Shown here piece after piece: positions 28,254 through 38,211 of a DNA stretch of 64,000 nt; position 1 is the first letter of the stretch; the number at the start of each line of letters is the position of its first letter. Source of the stretch: Candidatus Kirkpatrickella diaphorinae (GTDB lineage: Bacteria; Pseudomonadota; Alphaproteobacteria; Acetobacterales; Acetobacteraceae). Location of the stretch: positions 1,538,001 through 1,602,000 of the forward strand of contig NZ_CP107052.1 of the NCBI RefSeq assembly GCF_025736875.1, read 5' to 3'. The notes under the pieces were generated by a model. It did not search any database and was not told the origin of the DNA. It saw only the letters and a program-made list of their open reading frames with translations. The translations under genes and the position numbers were made by a program.

Positions 28254-29621
28254 ATGTTGAAGAAAATAACGGCGACAATGCTGCTTATGGCAGGCTGCGC
28301 GATCCATGCGCACGCCATTACACCTTCAGGTGGGTGGGCGCTTAAAGAAAAAACCATTGAGGCAAAAGATTACTCACTGCGCATCGATGTCGACCCTGGG
28401 GAAAAATATAACCTCCCCGGCATGGCGCCCTCCTCCGTTTACTGGGCGCAATATGTCGCCTTCAATCATGCGGATGGGGGCTATCTCGGCCTGATGCGTG
28501 GCGACGGCGTCAAGCGCGCCATCGTGTCCATCTGGGGCGGGCTTGACGCAAAAGGCGGCGTCATTCCTGTCGTGAAATGTGATGAGTCCGGACCTTGCGT
28601 CAGCATTAACGGACCGTTCGATTGGAAAGTCGGGCATAATTATCGTTTCCGTATGGAAAAAAGCGCCCGCACGCCGTCCGACGAGACAGGTGACTGGTGG
28701 CAATTCACCCTGGCGGACCTTACAACACGGAAACTCTACCTGCTCGGTGAATTGAAAACCAAAAAATCAGGCGGTATCCGGAACTGGAATCGCGTTTTTC
28801 TGGAATATTTTTACGGCCCCTATGATTGCGCGACATTGCGTCACGCGCGCGTGACGATGGGGCAGATCAAGGGCAATTACGGAAATGCCAGCGACCTGGC
28901 TTCGTCCGATGGGCGGTCTTATGGTGACCCCGATATTTGCGCAAAGGATAATATCCTGCCCGGCATGACGGCGACTGATTACGGCTCCGCATCATGGGAC
29001 ACGCGAGGCACGCTGTCCCTGGTGGGAGATCAGTTCAGAGGCCTCCACCAATGGGGCAAATATGATAACACCGCCAAAAAAGACATGATGTTTGTTAGAG
29101 ACGTCACGTCGACGGAGCCCTATATTTTTGAAGCCTTGCATGATGGCAAATACGGCCCCTTCCCGGAAAAAGGAGAGGATAATGATGATTGGAGATCCGT
29201 CGGGGTCGGCTATCCCATCATCAACGACCTTCGTATCCAGAAAAAGAGGGTGCATGAATGGAAAGAAAGGTATCGTCTCGATATCAAAATCGGCGACTAC
29301 TTCATTTTTCATAACCCGATAAATCACGATACGGAATATTTCACGATCAAACGCAGATACCCTAACAGCTTCCCCACCGATAAAGCGGATAATGATGATT
29401 GGGCCTATATTGGCCGCTACCCGAAACAGGATGAGGCGCTCTCACCGCATTTGAGCCCTCGCATACGGCATTACCATGATCAGCTTTACAAAAATGGCTG
29501 GCTTTTTCGGGATGACGACAATCAGGCACTTTACATCGTCAAGGATGAAAACGGTTTGATGAGTTTCCCGGATAAACCGGGAGATAATGCGTGGTGGACA
29601 TTCATCGGATATCACGAATAA
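28254..29621 (+). CDS. Secreted repeat protein, paralogue 4 (455 aa)
   Basis: Closest to paralogue 1 (MAPSSVYWAQYVAF, VKRAIVSIWGGLDAKGG). Signal peptide MLKKITATMLLMAGCAIHAHA. It keeps the Tyr lost in paralogue 1 (GGYLGLMRGDG). Repeats: EPYIFEALHDGKYGPFPEKG, TEYFTIKRRYPNSFPTDKAD and LYIVKDENGLMSFPDKPG, finishing with WWTFIGYHE. It is complete and uninterrupted, so it is the best guide for the ancestral form. No partner genes for secretion are next to the array. Confidence 0.78.
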   Translation: MLKKITATMLLMAGCAIHAHAITPSGGWALKEKTIEAKDYSLRIDVDPGEKYNLPGMAPSSVYWAQYVAFNHADGGYLGLMRGDGVKRAIVSIWGGLDAKGGVIPVVKCDESGPCVSINGPFDWKVGHNYRFRMEKSARTPSDETGDWWQFTLADLTTRKLYLLGELKTKKSGGIRNWNRVFLEYFYGPYDCATLRHARVTMGQIKGNYGNASDLASSDGRSYGDPDICAKDNILPGMTATDYGSASWDTRGTLSLVGDQFRGLHQWGKYDNTAKKDMMFVRDVTSTEPYIFEALHDGKYGPFPEKGEDNDDWRSVGVGYPIINDLRIQKKRVHEWKERYRLDIKIGDYFIFHNPINHDTEYFTIKRRYPNSFPTDKADNDDWAYIGRYPKQDEALSPHLSPRIRHYHDQLYKNGWLFRDDDNQALYIVKDENGLMSFPDKPGDNAWWTFIGYHE

Positions 29622-29854
29622 GCGCGCCTGAAGGTTGACGCGATCATCACGTTAGCGGTTCAAGCGCAGCAACGTCCCAAGCGTGAATGATCGCGTCACC
29701 TAACGACAATCGGATGACATCCTCCGTGCTTCTCCATCGTTTCAACCGGGAGGATGGCAGACCGCTTCCCCCGCCGAGGGACGTGGGTTCGTGACAAGTT
29801 GCGAACCCATGCAGGGCGGCGCCAAGCGATGGACATCCGCCTTAAGCCGCATTA

Positions 29855-30505
29855 TCAGCCTATGGTGAGACGCCGGTAATCCGCGATGGACTGCGCGTAA
29901 AGCCGCAACTCTTCCGTCACTTTTTCAGGCGTGAGGACGGAGATCGGGACGCCGATGCCACTCACCCCGGTATTCAGCACGTCAGCAATATGCGGCACAT
30001 CTGTGCCGCCCAGGGCGACAACCGGCATTCGGCATCGATCAACGAAGGCTTTGAGACCGCTGCACCCGATCGGCGTCACCCAATCCGGCATACCTGCCGT
30101 TTCATAAACCGGACCCGTCCCGATAAAATCGATTAATTCCGGGTCGGCAGAAGCGGCTTCCGCGGCATTGAACGTCGTCAGGCCGATCAAGGCTTTTTCC
30201 CCCAATCGGCGTCGCGCTTCCGGGATAAGCTTGGCCCGGGTGCGAAACTGGACCCCGCTCGCGCCAATTGCCAGCGCCGCATCAAGGGATTCATTGACGA
30301 TCAGAGGGATTTGGCGCTCATCCAGAACGGATTTCAAGGCGAGCCCAGCGGTGATCATGCGCGCCGTGTCGTTGGTTTCTTCCCGAAGCTGTATGGCGGT
30401 CGCCCCGCCATCAATAGCCTCCTGCGCGGCGGAGACCACCCTGCTGAGTGTCAAAACGGGAAGATCAAGCCCCACATATAGCGAAAAATCGCATTTCCTC
30501 ACCAC
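29855..30505 (-). CDS. thiE: Thiamine phosphate synthase-like (ThiE/TenI) protein, divergent (216 aa)
   Basis: TIM-barrel of the ThiE/TenI family: AIDGGATAIQLREE, IGLTTFNAAEAASADPELID, FIGTGPVYET and VVALGGTDVPHIADVLNTGVSGIGVPI. GTG start at 30505 with AGGGG upstream. Key ThiE signatures are altered: canonical NDR is NES (residues about 90-92), the 'H(L)GQxD' loop is VQFRTRA, and the TSTK-type phosphate loop is TAGMPDWV. In B. subtilis ThiE those places hold Mg2+ and pyrophosphate ligands. So it may be a weak synthase, a specialised variant, or a TenI-type protein without synthase activity. It lies downstream of thiC on the same strand. Confidence 0.75.
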   Translation of the reverse strand: MVRKCDFSLYVGLDLPVLTLSRVVSAAQEAIDGGATAIQLREETNDTARMITAGLALKSVLDERQIPLIVNESLDAALAIGASGVQFRTRAKLIPEARRRLGEKALIGLTTFNAAEAASADPELIDFIGTGPVYETAGMPDWVTPIGCSGLKAFVDRCRMPVVALGGTDVPHIADVLNTGVSGIGVPISVLTPEKVTEELRLYAQSIADYRRLTIG

Positions 30506-30913
30506 ATTTCGCCCCTTGCTTGTTGCTATCCCGTTAAGACAGGGACGTTATCGCATGTTTCGAAACAATTTACCGTCACTTTCAGGATGCGCGCTCCTGA
30601 CATCATAAACTGCCCTGACTTGTACAATAACGCAAGTGTACGTCAGATTGAGGGTAGGAAACACGCCTTAGAACGCGCATCCAGGCATCAAGCTCAGACG
30701 AAAATGAGATGAACATCGTCCCTGACTGCCTGAACGTCCTGCGCGTTGAAAATGAGGACCGCATTTTACTAGAAGTCTATATTGATTTATCGGGACAGGT
30801 TTGCGCCATCACCTGTTTGCTTCGCTTAGTTTATGTTCAGAGAGGCATAAAATCGGCCCGGCCTCCCTCACTGAAAGGGTGCCGGGCTTCACAAGGCTTG
30901 CGACCTTTAAACG
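30506..30913. other. Intergenic stretch between thiC and thiE
   Basis: It holds a hairpin on the minus strand just after thiC (30856-30887) and otherwise AT-rich sequence around 30,600-30,830. A frame at 30709-31143 on the plus strand is mostly antisense to thiC and is not supported. A promoter for thiE could lie here, but I cannot define it. Confidence 0.45.
30856..30887 (-). terminator. Probable thiC terminator
   Basis: On the minus strand GCCCGGC pairs with GCCGGGC (30881-30887 with 30856-30862) over an 18-base loop, followed by GATTTTATG. The T-run is short. Its position is 27 bases after the thiC stop. Confidence 0.6.
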
Positions 30914-32884
<1,971 letters not shown>

Positions 32885-32908
32885 CTAACGCGGCACCCCT
32901 CATGCAGT

Positions 32909-33006
32909 AACCTTCCCTACGCCAGTATAAACTGGATCAGGTTCAACGGGTCACTGCGCTGCGTCACGGCGTAGCAGTTTCTCAGCCCCTTGTCAGAGCT
33001 CCCCCG
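32909..33006 (-). ncRNA. TPP (THI-box) riboswitch of thiC
   Basis: Read on the minus strand, the conserved thi-box core is present: GGGGCTGAGA near 32,980, then ACCCGTTGAACCTGATCC around 32,934-32,950, then TATACTGGCGTAGGGAAG at about 32,912-32,927, with a closing helix. It lies about 100 bases before the thiC start. Thiamine pyrophosphate binding would lower thiC expression. Whether the downstream platform acts on transcription or translation is not settled by eye. Confidence 0.95.
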
Positions 33007-33118
33007 GTCTTGCCCGCGAGTGTGCGGTTGGACGGGGCGGTTGTCAAATGGTTTAAAGGGTTGCGGAACGGCCGCAAAATAATGTATATACAAAGTATCT
33101 ACTATTGGGAGATATGTC

Positions 33119-33361
33119 ATGCGATCAGTCGTGCGGAAATGGGGCAATAGTGCCGCGATACGCCTGCCCGCGCACCTGCTTGAGTCCACGGGCCTCCTCA
33201 TCAATCAAACGGTGGATGTTTTGAGGGAGGACGGGCGCATTATTATACAGGCTGCCCAGCCAGAACCATTATCCCTCAACAATCTCGTTGACGCGATCAC
33301 GGAAGATAATCGTCACGATGAGGCGGATTTCGGCCCCGGGATTGATAAAGAGGTTTGGTAA
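33119..33361 (+). CDS. mazE: MazE-type antitoxin (80 aa)
   Basis: AbrB-type beta-hairpin DNA-binding domain at the N-terminus: VVRKWGNSAAIRLPAHLLES with hydrophobic strands, then NQTVDVLREDGRIIIQ. The acidic C-terminal tail (EDNRHDEADFGPGIDKEVW) would bind and block MazF. GGGAG stands seven bases before the ATG. A short palindrome TGTATATACA (33083-33092) could be an autoregulatory site. Translation is coupled to mazF by TAATG. Confidence 0.88.
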   Translation: MRSVVRKWGNSAAIRLPAHLLESTGLLINQTVDVLREDGRIIIQAAQPEPLSLNNLVDAITEDNRHDEADFGPGIDKEVW

Positions 33362-33690
33362 TGGCCGCATGGGTGCCGGATTGCGGCGACATTGTGTGGC
33401 TCGCCTTTGACCCTCAGGCGGGACGGGAACAATCAGGCCGCCGCCCAGCCATCGTGCTATCACCCGCCAGCTATAATGGGAAGGCTGGCATGATTTTATG
33501 TTGTCCCACAACGACGAAAATCAAATCCTACCCTTTTGAAGTCCCGCTAAAGGGGGCGCCAGCCAGCGTGGCGCTGGCCGATCAGATCCGCAGCCTCGAT
33601 TGGCGCGCCCGACGCGCAAAACTGAAAGGCCGCGTGTCACATGAGGAACTTGAGGCGATCCGGGAGCGTGTGCGGCTACTCGTAGGTTAA
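33361..33690 (+). CDS. mazF: MazF-type endoribonuclease toxin (109 aa)
   Basis: PemK/MazF fold: PDCGDIVWLAFDPQAGREQS with the GRRPAIVLSP segment, then MILCCPTTTKIKSYPFEV and VALADQIRSLDWRARR. It cuts mRNA at short sequences and is neutralised by MazE. Start ATG overlaps the mazE stop by one base. An addiction module placed between the thiC leader and a tRNA gene. Confidence 0.9.
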   Translation: MAAWVPDCGDIVWLAFDPQAGREQSGRRPAIVLSPASYNGKAGMILCCPTTTKIKSYPFEVPLKGAPASVALADQIRSLDWRARRAKLKGRVSHEELEAIRERVRLLVG

Positions 33691-33871
33691 TCGCGCGGTG
33701 ACTTATCTGACGGGATGAGGAAGCAAATCCTCACGATACACGCTGACGCGTAGCAATCCGATGATCTGCCTGAATATTGTCAGCGTGATTTGTGAAGATG
33801 AAGCTGGGATGACGAACAGCAAAAAACAACGCTGTAAAGCGCCCGCACCCGACCATCATGTCCTGAGAAAC

Positions 33872-33946
33872 TGGAGCGGGCGATGGGATTCGAACCCACG
33901 ACCCCAACCTTGGCAAGGTTGTGCTCTACCCCTGAGCTACGCCCGC
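33872..33946 (-). tRNA. tRNA-Gly (GCC anticodon)
   Basis: The minus-strand sequence starts GCGGGCGTAGCTCAGGGGTA, has the anticodon loop TTGCCAA (GCC, glycine), the T-arm GTGGGTTCGAATCCC and the 3' acceptor strand CGCCCGC, a discriminator T, and an encoded CCA (33872-33874). Acceptor bases GCGGGCG and CGCCCGC pair fully. Length is 75 bases with CCA. Confidence 0.97.
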
Positions 33947-34049
33947 ACTCCGTGGGAATGGTGAATAAGTGATGTTGCCCGCGCTTGCAAGAGCTGAAAG
34001 CGAAAATTCTGCGTGATTCGCCCACCAGCACCGTCCCGGAGCCTTGACG

Positions 34050-35162
34050 TTACCTTTGCGACACGCGGCGCAAGGCTTCCTGAAGCTGGAAAATCGTAAG
34101 TGGCGCGTCGGAGAGATCAATCATGGCATAACGCAACCCGCGCATGGCGGAGAGGAGGTAGAAGCAGTTGCGCAGATGAGGCTGCCCGTCCAGTTGGCGG
34201 TTCAGTTCCAGCACGGCTGTGCCGGGCCGGGCAAAGGCGAGATTGGCCAGGCCCGCCCCATGGGGCGCGATGATGAGTTCCGCCCCGCGGAAAAGCGCGA
34301 TCTGCGTTGATACATCCATATCATCAAGACTGACCGTCGCGATTTCGTGCGCCGCCAGCACAATGTCAATCACCGTCTGGTCCTGCGCGGAAATACGCTG
34401 ATCAGCCGATTGCGCACGGGAGATAAAAAACCGCTTTGGCAGAAAAGCGGCGCGCGGCGTTGTGAAGCGGTCAAATTCCGCCTGCACCTGCGGGACACGC
34501 AGATAAAGCTCCGGCATTTTGGGTGTGTGCCACATAAAATAAAGTCGCCGCACCGGGTAGATCCCCTGAGAAACCGGCGTCACATGAGGGAGCAACCCCG
34601 AAACACGCAATGTCTCATGATGATAGCCGCGTGGCAGGACAGGGCGATGGGGTTCGAGGCAGGCTTCCGCATCCGGCAGCAAGATCGGTGTGGCGCGCGG
34701 CAGAAAGGGTCGCGCCACGCAGCTTTTGGAAATCGCATAGAGCAGCCAGTGATAATGGTTGGACGTGCTGCGATCAAACCCGGCAAAAGCGTGGCTGAAA
34801 GCTGCATGACGCGGAAATGTCGGGAAGGCCATGCCAGGGCAAGTCAGTTCCCTCTGACGGAAACAGGAGGGCTCTTCCACGATCTCACAATTTTCCGTCA
34901 GGATCACCCCGTTAAGTTGTGGCGCGATGACGAGAAAAGCATTTTGCAACATATAGAGGGAAAGGGTCAGCGGGGAAAAACATATATTCCCCGCCGCCGC
35001 GTCTCGTCGCGCGTGATAAGGTAAAAGGCCCCGGTCAAAATTGTCGAAATTCTGTCCGGGAAATGCTTCAACAGGTGCCGGGAGAGATGTTTCAGGAAGG
35101 ACAACGATATCCCTGCGTTCAAGTGAGAGCGTATCGACAGATTTCGCTTCTCCAAATTGCAT
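34050..35162 (-). CDS. Glycosyltransferase family 61-type protein (370 aa)
   Basis: Resembles GT61 (former DUF563) enzymes. Features: HYHWLLYAISK near residue 135, RRLYFMWHTPKMPE, FISRAQSADQRIS, and LFRGAELIIAPHGAGLANLAF plus TAVLELN near 310-330, the last being the family's typical C-terminal motif. It would attach a sugar to a cell-surface or secreted polymer. GGGGAGGTTG precedes the ATG at 35162. No linked EPS cluster is visible. Confidence 0.8.
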   Translation of the reverse strand: MQFGEAKSVDTLSLERRDIVVLPETSLPAPVEAFPGQNFDNFDRGLLPYHARRDAAAGNICFSPLTLSLYMLQNAFLVIAPQLNGVILTENCEIVEEPSCFRQRELTCPGMAFPTFPRHAAFSHAFAGFDRSTSNHYHWLLYAISKSCVARPFLPRATPILLPDAEACLEPHRPVLPRGYHHETLRVSGLLPHVTPVSQGIYPVRRLYFMWHTPKMPELYLRVPQVQAEFDRFTTPRAAFLPKRFFISRAQSADQRISAQDQTVIDIVLAAHEIATVSLDDMDVSTQIALFRGAELIIAPHGAGLANLAFARPGTAVLELNRQLDGQPHLRNCFYLLSAMRGLRYAMIDLSDAPLTIFQLQEALRRVSQR

Positions 35163-35375
35163 GGTTCTGCAACCTCCCCGTGAAATGACCGCGTCACCCT
35201 CCCTGTTTAGACCGCAAAAAGCGATGCCTCAATTCCCGCAATGTGGATCAGGCAGCATCGGGCAATAAGCTGTCAGGCCCGCATTAACCCTTGGACGCCA
35301 ACCCGCCCGTCGTTTATCCTGACGCGGAAAACAGTGCTGCGGCACTTTCGTGATTTTGGGGAAAGAGAGAAACGT

Positions 35376-36344
35376 ATGACGATGATCATCGGGGGCAACA
35401 CGCAGCCGGGCGCTGGCGACCCGACGGCGCAAGGCGGCACATCATCAGCACCAGGCGCCATGATTGTCGATGCGGATCAGGCAAACTTCATGGCGGAAGC
35501 CATTGATGCCAGCCGGGAGCGCCCCGTCCTCGTTGATTTCTGGGCCCCATGGTGCGGCCCCTGCAAAGAGCTGACACCGGTGCTTGAGAAAGTGGTGACC
35601 GCCGCGCAGGGCCGCGTGAAGCTCGTCAAACTGGATGTTGAAGCAAATGCCGCTCTGGCCGCCCAGCTCGTTCAGATCGGGCTGCCCCTGCAATCCATTC
35701 CCCTTGTCGCGGTTTTTTACAAGGGCCAGGTGTTGGACATCATGCAGGGCGCGCAGCGGGAGAGCGACGTCAAGCGTTTCGTCGAGAATATCCTGAAGTC
35801 AACCGGCGCGGAAATGCCCAGCGCGGAACTTTTAGCGGCCGGTCAGCAGGCATTACAGGCGCAGAATGGTGCGGAGGCCGCCGGGCATTTCAGCAGTCTC
35901 CTTGAGGTCGAGCCCGAAAATCCGGAGGGTTGGGCGGGCCTGATACGCGCCATGTTGGTCCTTGACGACGTGGAAGGCGCGGAGGAGGCCGCATCCCAGG
36001 TGCCCGACACCATTGCGGAGCACGCCGCCATCCTTGCCGCGAAATCCTCCATTGACGTCCATCGGGAGGGCCGGGCAGCGGCGGCGCAACTTGATCATCT
36101 ACGCGCGGAGATTGCCAAGGCGCCTGAAAATAGAGAGCTTCAGTTACAACTCGCCGGCGCGCTTAATGGCGCCGGGGCGCGGCGGGAAGCGGCTGCAACA
36201 TTGCTGGAGCTCATCAGCGCGGACCAGAATTGGAAGGAGGGCGCGGCTAAAACCGAGCTTCTTCGTCTTTTTGAAGCCTGGGGCGGCGCGGACCCGCTGA
36301 CACGGGAAATGCGACGTGAGCTTTCTTCCATTCTGTTTTCATGA
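35376..36344 (+). CDS. cnoX: Thioredoxin-TPR co-chaperone, CnoX/YbbN-like (322 aa)
   Basis: A thioredoxin fold with the active site WAPWCGPCKE lies at about 60, followed by TPR-like helices (residues about 150-310: AGQQALQAQNGAEAAGHFSS and LLEVEPENPEGWAGLIRAML). The E. coli homologue protects proteins under oxidative stress and passes them to GroEL or DnaK. In this copy the CGPC site is complete, so it may be redox active. ATG at 35376 follows a GGGGAAAGAGAGA stretch. Trm112 follows at 18 bases, so the two are probably cotranscribed. Confidence 0.9.
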   Translation: MTMIIGGNTQPGAGDPTAQGGTSSAPGAMIVDADQANFMAEAIDASRERPVLVDFWAPWCGPCKELTPVLEKVVTAAQGRVKLVKLDVEANAALAAQLVQIGLPLQSIPLVAVFYKGQVLDIMQGAQRESDVKRFVENILKSTGAEMPSAELLAAGQQALQAQNGAEAAGHFSSLLEVEPENPEGWAGLIRAMLVLDDVEGAEEAASQVPDTIAEHAAILAAKSSIDVHREGRAAAAQLDHLRAEIAKAPENRELQLQLAGALNGAGARREAAATLLELISADQNWKEGAAKTELLRLFEAWGGADPLTREMRRELSSILFS

Positions 36345-36362
36345 TTATGTGAAGGGTCGTTT

Positions 36363-36548
36363 ATGAGCCAGAATCCAGATATTTTTGATGTCGAACTCCT
36401 CGACATCCTCATCTGCCCCTTGACGCGGACCTCACTGACGTACAATGCCGAAACGCAGGAACTCATCAGCGCGGCGGCAAAAAAGGCCTATCCCATCCGC
36501 GATGGTATCCCCGTCATGCTGCCGGAAGAAGCGCGAACACTGGATTGA
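36363..36548 (+). CDS. Trm112 family protein (61 aa)
   Basis: Very small protein with [20 protein letters not shown] and [17 protein letters not shown], the Trm112/YcaR signature. Only one Cys (ICPLT) remains of the zinc-binding pair, as in many bacterial forms. The function in bacteria is not established; the eukaryotic homologue activates methyltransferases. It directly follows the CnoX-like gene. Confidence 0.9.
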   Translation: MSQNPDIFDVELLDILICPLTRTSLTYNAETQELISAAAKKAYPIRDGIPVMLPEEARTLD

Positions 36549-36642
36549 TAGGGGCCGAAGAAGCCCACCAGCCCACCCAGTCGACGCACCATCGGTATTT
36601 CTGCCTCTCGCGACACGCGTCATCTCCCGCGTGTCACGGAGA

Positions 36643-36963
36643 TTATGGTTTGTGGTCTGCGTTTTCAGGTTGGCCAAACATGAGACTTGCATCAGGTATG
36701 ACGAATTCCGACGCGGATCTCTTTTTCGTTTCCATCGGTGCCAGTCCGGGAAGCCCGGCTGGAGGGCCTGAGCTTGCGTCTGGCGGGATGAACGGATCAA
36801 ACGCATCCCAGAATTGACGGCGATGATGCGGGTTTTGTCCCGGGGGGTGGCCGGGCGGGCCGCGCACCGTGATATCAGGTTTGAAGGCTTCCGGTCGCGA
36901 TGCCGTGCAGCCCCCCAGCACGACGATCCCATAACTTCCGAGTGTTAACCAAACGCGCCTCAT
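36643..36963 (-). CDS. Small putative lipoprotein (106 aa)
   Basis: Signal peptide MRRVWLTLGSYGIVVLGGC; LGGC is a good lipobox, so Cys19 would carry the lipid. The remainder is Pro/Gly-rich (RGPPGHPPGQNPHHRRQ) and probably disordered. AGGA lies eight bases before the ATG. No family recognised. It is divergent from the phosphatase gene. Confidence 0.65.
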   Translation of the reverse strand: MRRVWLTLGSYGIVVLGGCTASRPEAFKPDITVRGPPGHPPGQNPHHRRQFWDAFDPFIPPDASSGPPAGLPGLAPMETKKRSASEFVIPDASLMFGQPENADHKP

Positions 36964-37053
36964 TATCGCATCCTACCAACTCACCGTATTGATCTCAATT
37001 GACGGCATGGTCTTTCTCGGGCAGGGAAAATTTCGTTTCAAAAGGAGCATCCC

Positions 37054-37716
37054 GTGTTTGACCGTCCAATGACGACGAGCAGGAACCGCCTGCGTGCCTG
37101 GATCGACAGTATATTCCTTGATCATGCCATTTTTCGGCTGCTCTGGACGAATCACGCCCCCATCATCGACGGGGCGTTCTATCGATGCAATCACCCCACG
37201 CCGCGGCGATTGCGGCGCCTTAAATCGCGACTCGGCATCAAAACGCTCATTAATCTCCGTGGTCACCGGAAATGCGGCTCGGACGCTTTATCCCGATGGG
37301 CGGCGGCGGAGTTAGGGATCAAACTGATTGACATGGCTTTTGAAAGTCGCGGCGCGCCACACAGAGACCGTATTTTGCGATTTCACGAGATTTATCAATC
37401 CGTCGAGACGCCTGTGCTGTTGCACTGCAAATCCGGTGCTGACCGTGCAGGGCTGGCGGCGGGGTTGATCATCATGTTCAGAGGCGGGACGGCGTCAGAG
37501 GCTCTTGAACAGCTTCATTGGCGTTTCGGGCATTTTAAACATGCGCGTACCGGGGTGCTTGATGCTTTTTTCCATCTCTATCAGCGTCAGGCCGAGGGAC
37601 GCCTCAGCTTTATGGAATGGGTCAGGCACGAATATGACGAGGACGGACTTCGCGCGTCCTTCCGGGCAGCGGGGCTGAGCAGCTTTCTCACCGACAACGT
37701 TTTACGCCGGGAGTAG
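37054..37716 (+). CDS. Tyrosine/dual-specificity protein phosphatase-like (220 aa)
   Basis: The signature HCKSGADRAG (HCx5R, nucleophile Cys) lies at about residues 125-134, with a plausible general acid Asp near 90-95 in DMAFESRG. GTG at 37054 follows AAAGGAG by six bases. Membership in the DSP/PTP-like bacterial family is clear from the loop; its substrate (protein tyrosine, lipid or sugar phosphate) is open. It converges on the HTH gene, whose stop is 10 bases after it. Confidence 0.82.
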   Translation: MFDRPMTTSRNRLRAWIDSIFLDHAIFRLLWTNHAPIIDGAFYRCNHPTPRRLRRLKSRLGIKTLINLRGHRKCGSDALSRWAAAELGIKLIDMAFESRGAPHRDRILRFHEIYQSVETPVLLHCKSGADRAGLAAGLIIMFRGGTASEALEQLHWRFGHFKHARTGVLDAFFHLYQRQAEGRLSFMEWVRHEYDEDGLRASFRAAGLSSFLTDNVLRRE

Positions 37717-37725
37717 AACAGGAAT

Positions 37726-38211
37726 TCACTCCGCGGCGGCGGCGGCCTGTTCAGATAAAGTTTTGATGAGGTCCATGACGCGCTTGCGCACTTCCGCATC
37801 CGGTATGCGGTAATAAGCGCGCATCAACTCCAGCGTTTCCCGCTTGGCAAGGATGTGCAGATCCTCATTGGTCTTGACACTGTCCGCTGAAGCGAAGGCA
37901 CGGAAACCTGCCGACGTCTCCCGGAAACCGGAGGAATAGCCGAGTGAGGCGGATTGCTCCACCTTTCCCTGCATATCATCAAAAAAGAACCCGATGGGCA
38001 CGCGAAGGATTTTAGACATCTCATAGAGTCGGCTGGCACCCACCTTGTTTGTACCGCGCTCATATTTCTGGACCTGTTGAAAGGTCAGACCGAGGGCGGC
38101 CCCAAGTTTCTCCTGCGACATGCGCAGAAGCATACGCCTCAAGCGGATGCGAGCCCCGACGTGAGCATCAATCGGACCAGCCGCAGACGGGGTTTTTGTG
38201 CTTTCACTCAT
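37726..38211 (-). CDS. XRE-family HTH regulator downstream of lnt (161 aa)
   Basis: HTH_3 domain at residues 15-75: GARIRLRRMLLRMSQEKLG, then LTFQQVQKYERGTNKVGASR and PIGFFFDDM. The C-terminal 80 residues are helical (LMRAYYRIPDAEVRKRVMDL). In alphaproteobacteria a regulator of this form often sits next to lnt. ATG at 38211 overlaps the lnt end by eight bases, so translation is coupled. The regulon is unknown. Confidence 0.88.
   Translation of the reverse strand: MSESTKTPSAAGPIDAHVGARIRLRRMLLRMSQEKLGAALGLTFQQVQKYERGTNKVGASRLYEMSKILRVPIGFFFDDMQGKVEQSASLGYSSGFRETSAGFRAFASADSVKTNEDLHILAKRETLELMRAYYRIPDAEVRKRVMDLIKTLSEQAAAAAE

Larger units (their letters stand above)
23474..29621 (+). repeat. 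Tandem gene array: four paralogues of a secreted repeat protein
   Basis: Genes at 23474, 25019, 26589 and 28254 share one architecture from signal peptide to last residue and run in the same direction. Gaps are about 160-290 bases. Residue-level similarity is high in the core (RIDVDPGE, WKVGHNYRFR, LPGM, LHQWG, EPYIFEA). Copies 1 and 4 look closest (MAPSSVYWAQY, VKRAI..SIWGGL). This indicates repeated duplication in place. Confidence 0.9.
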
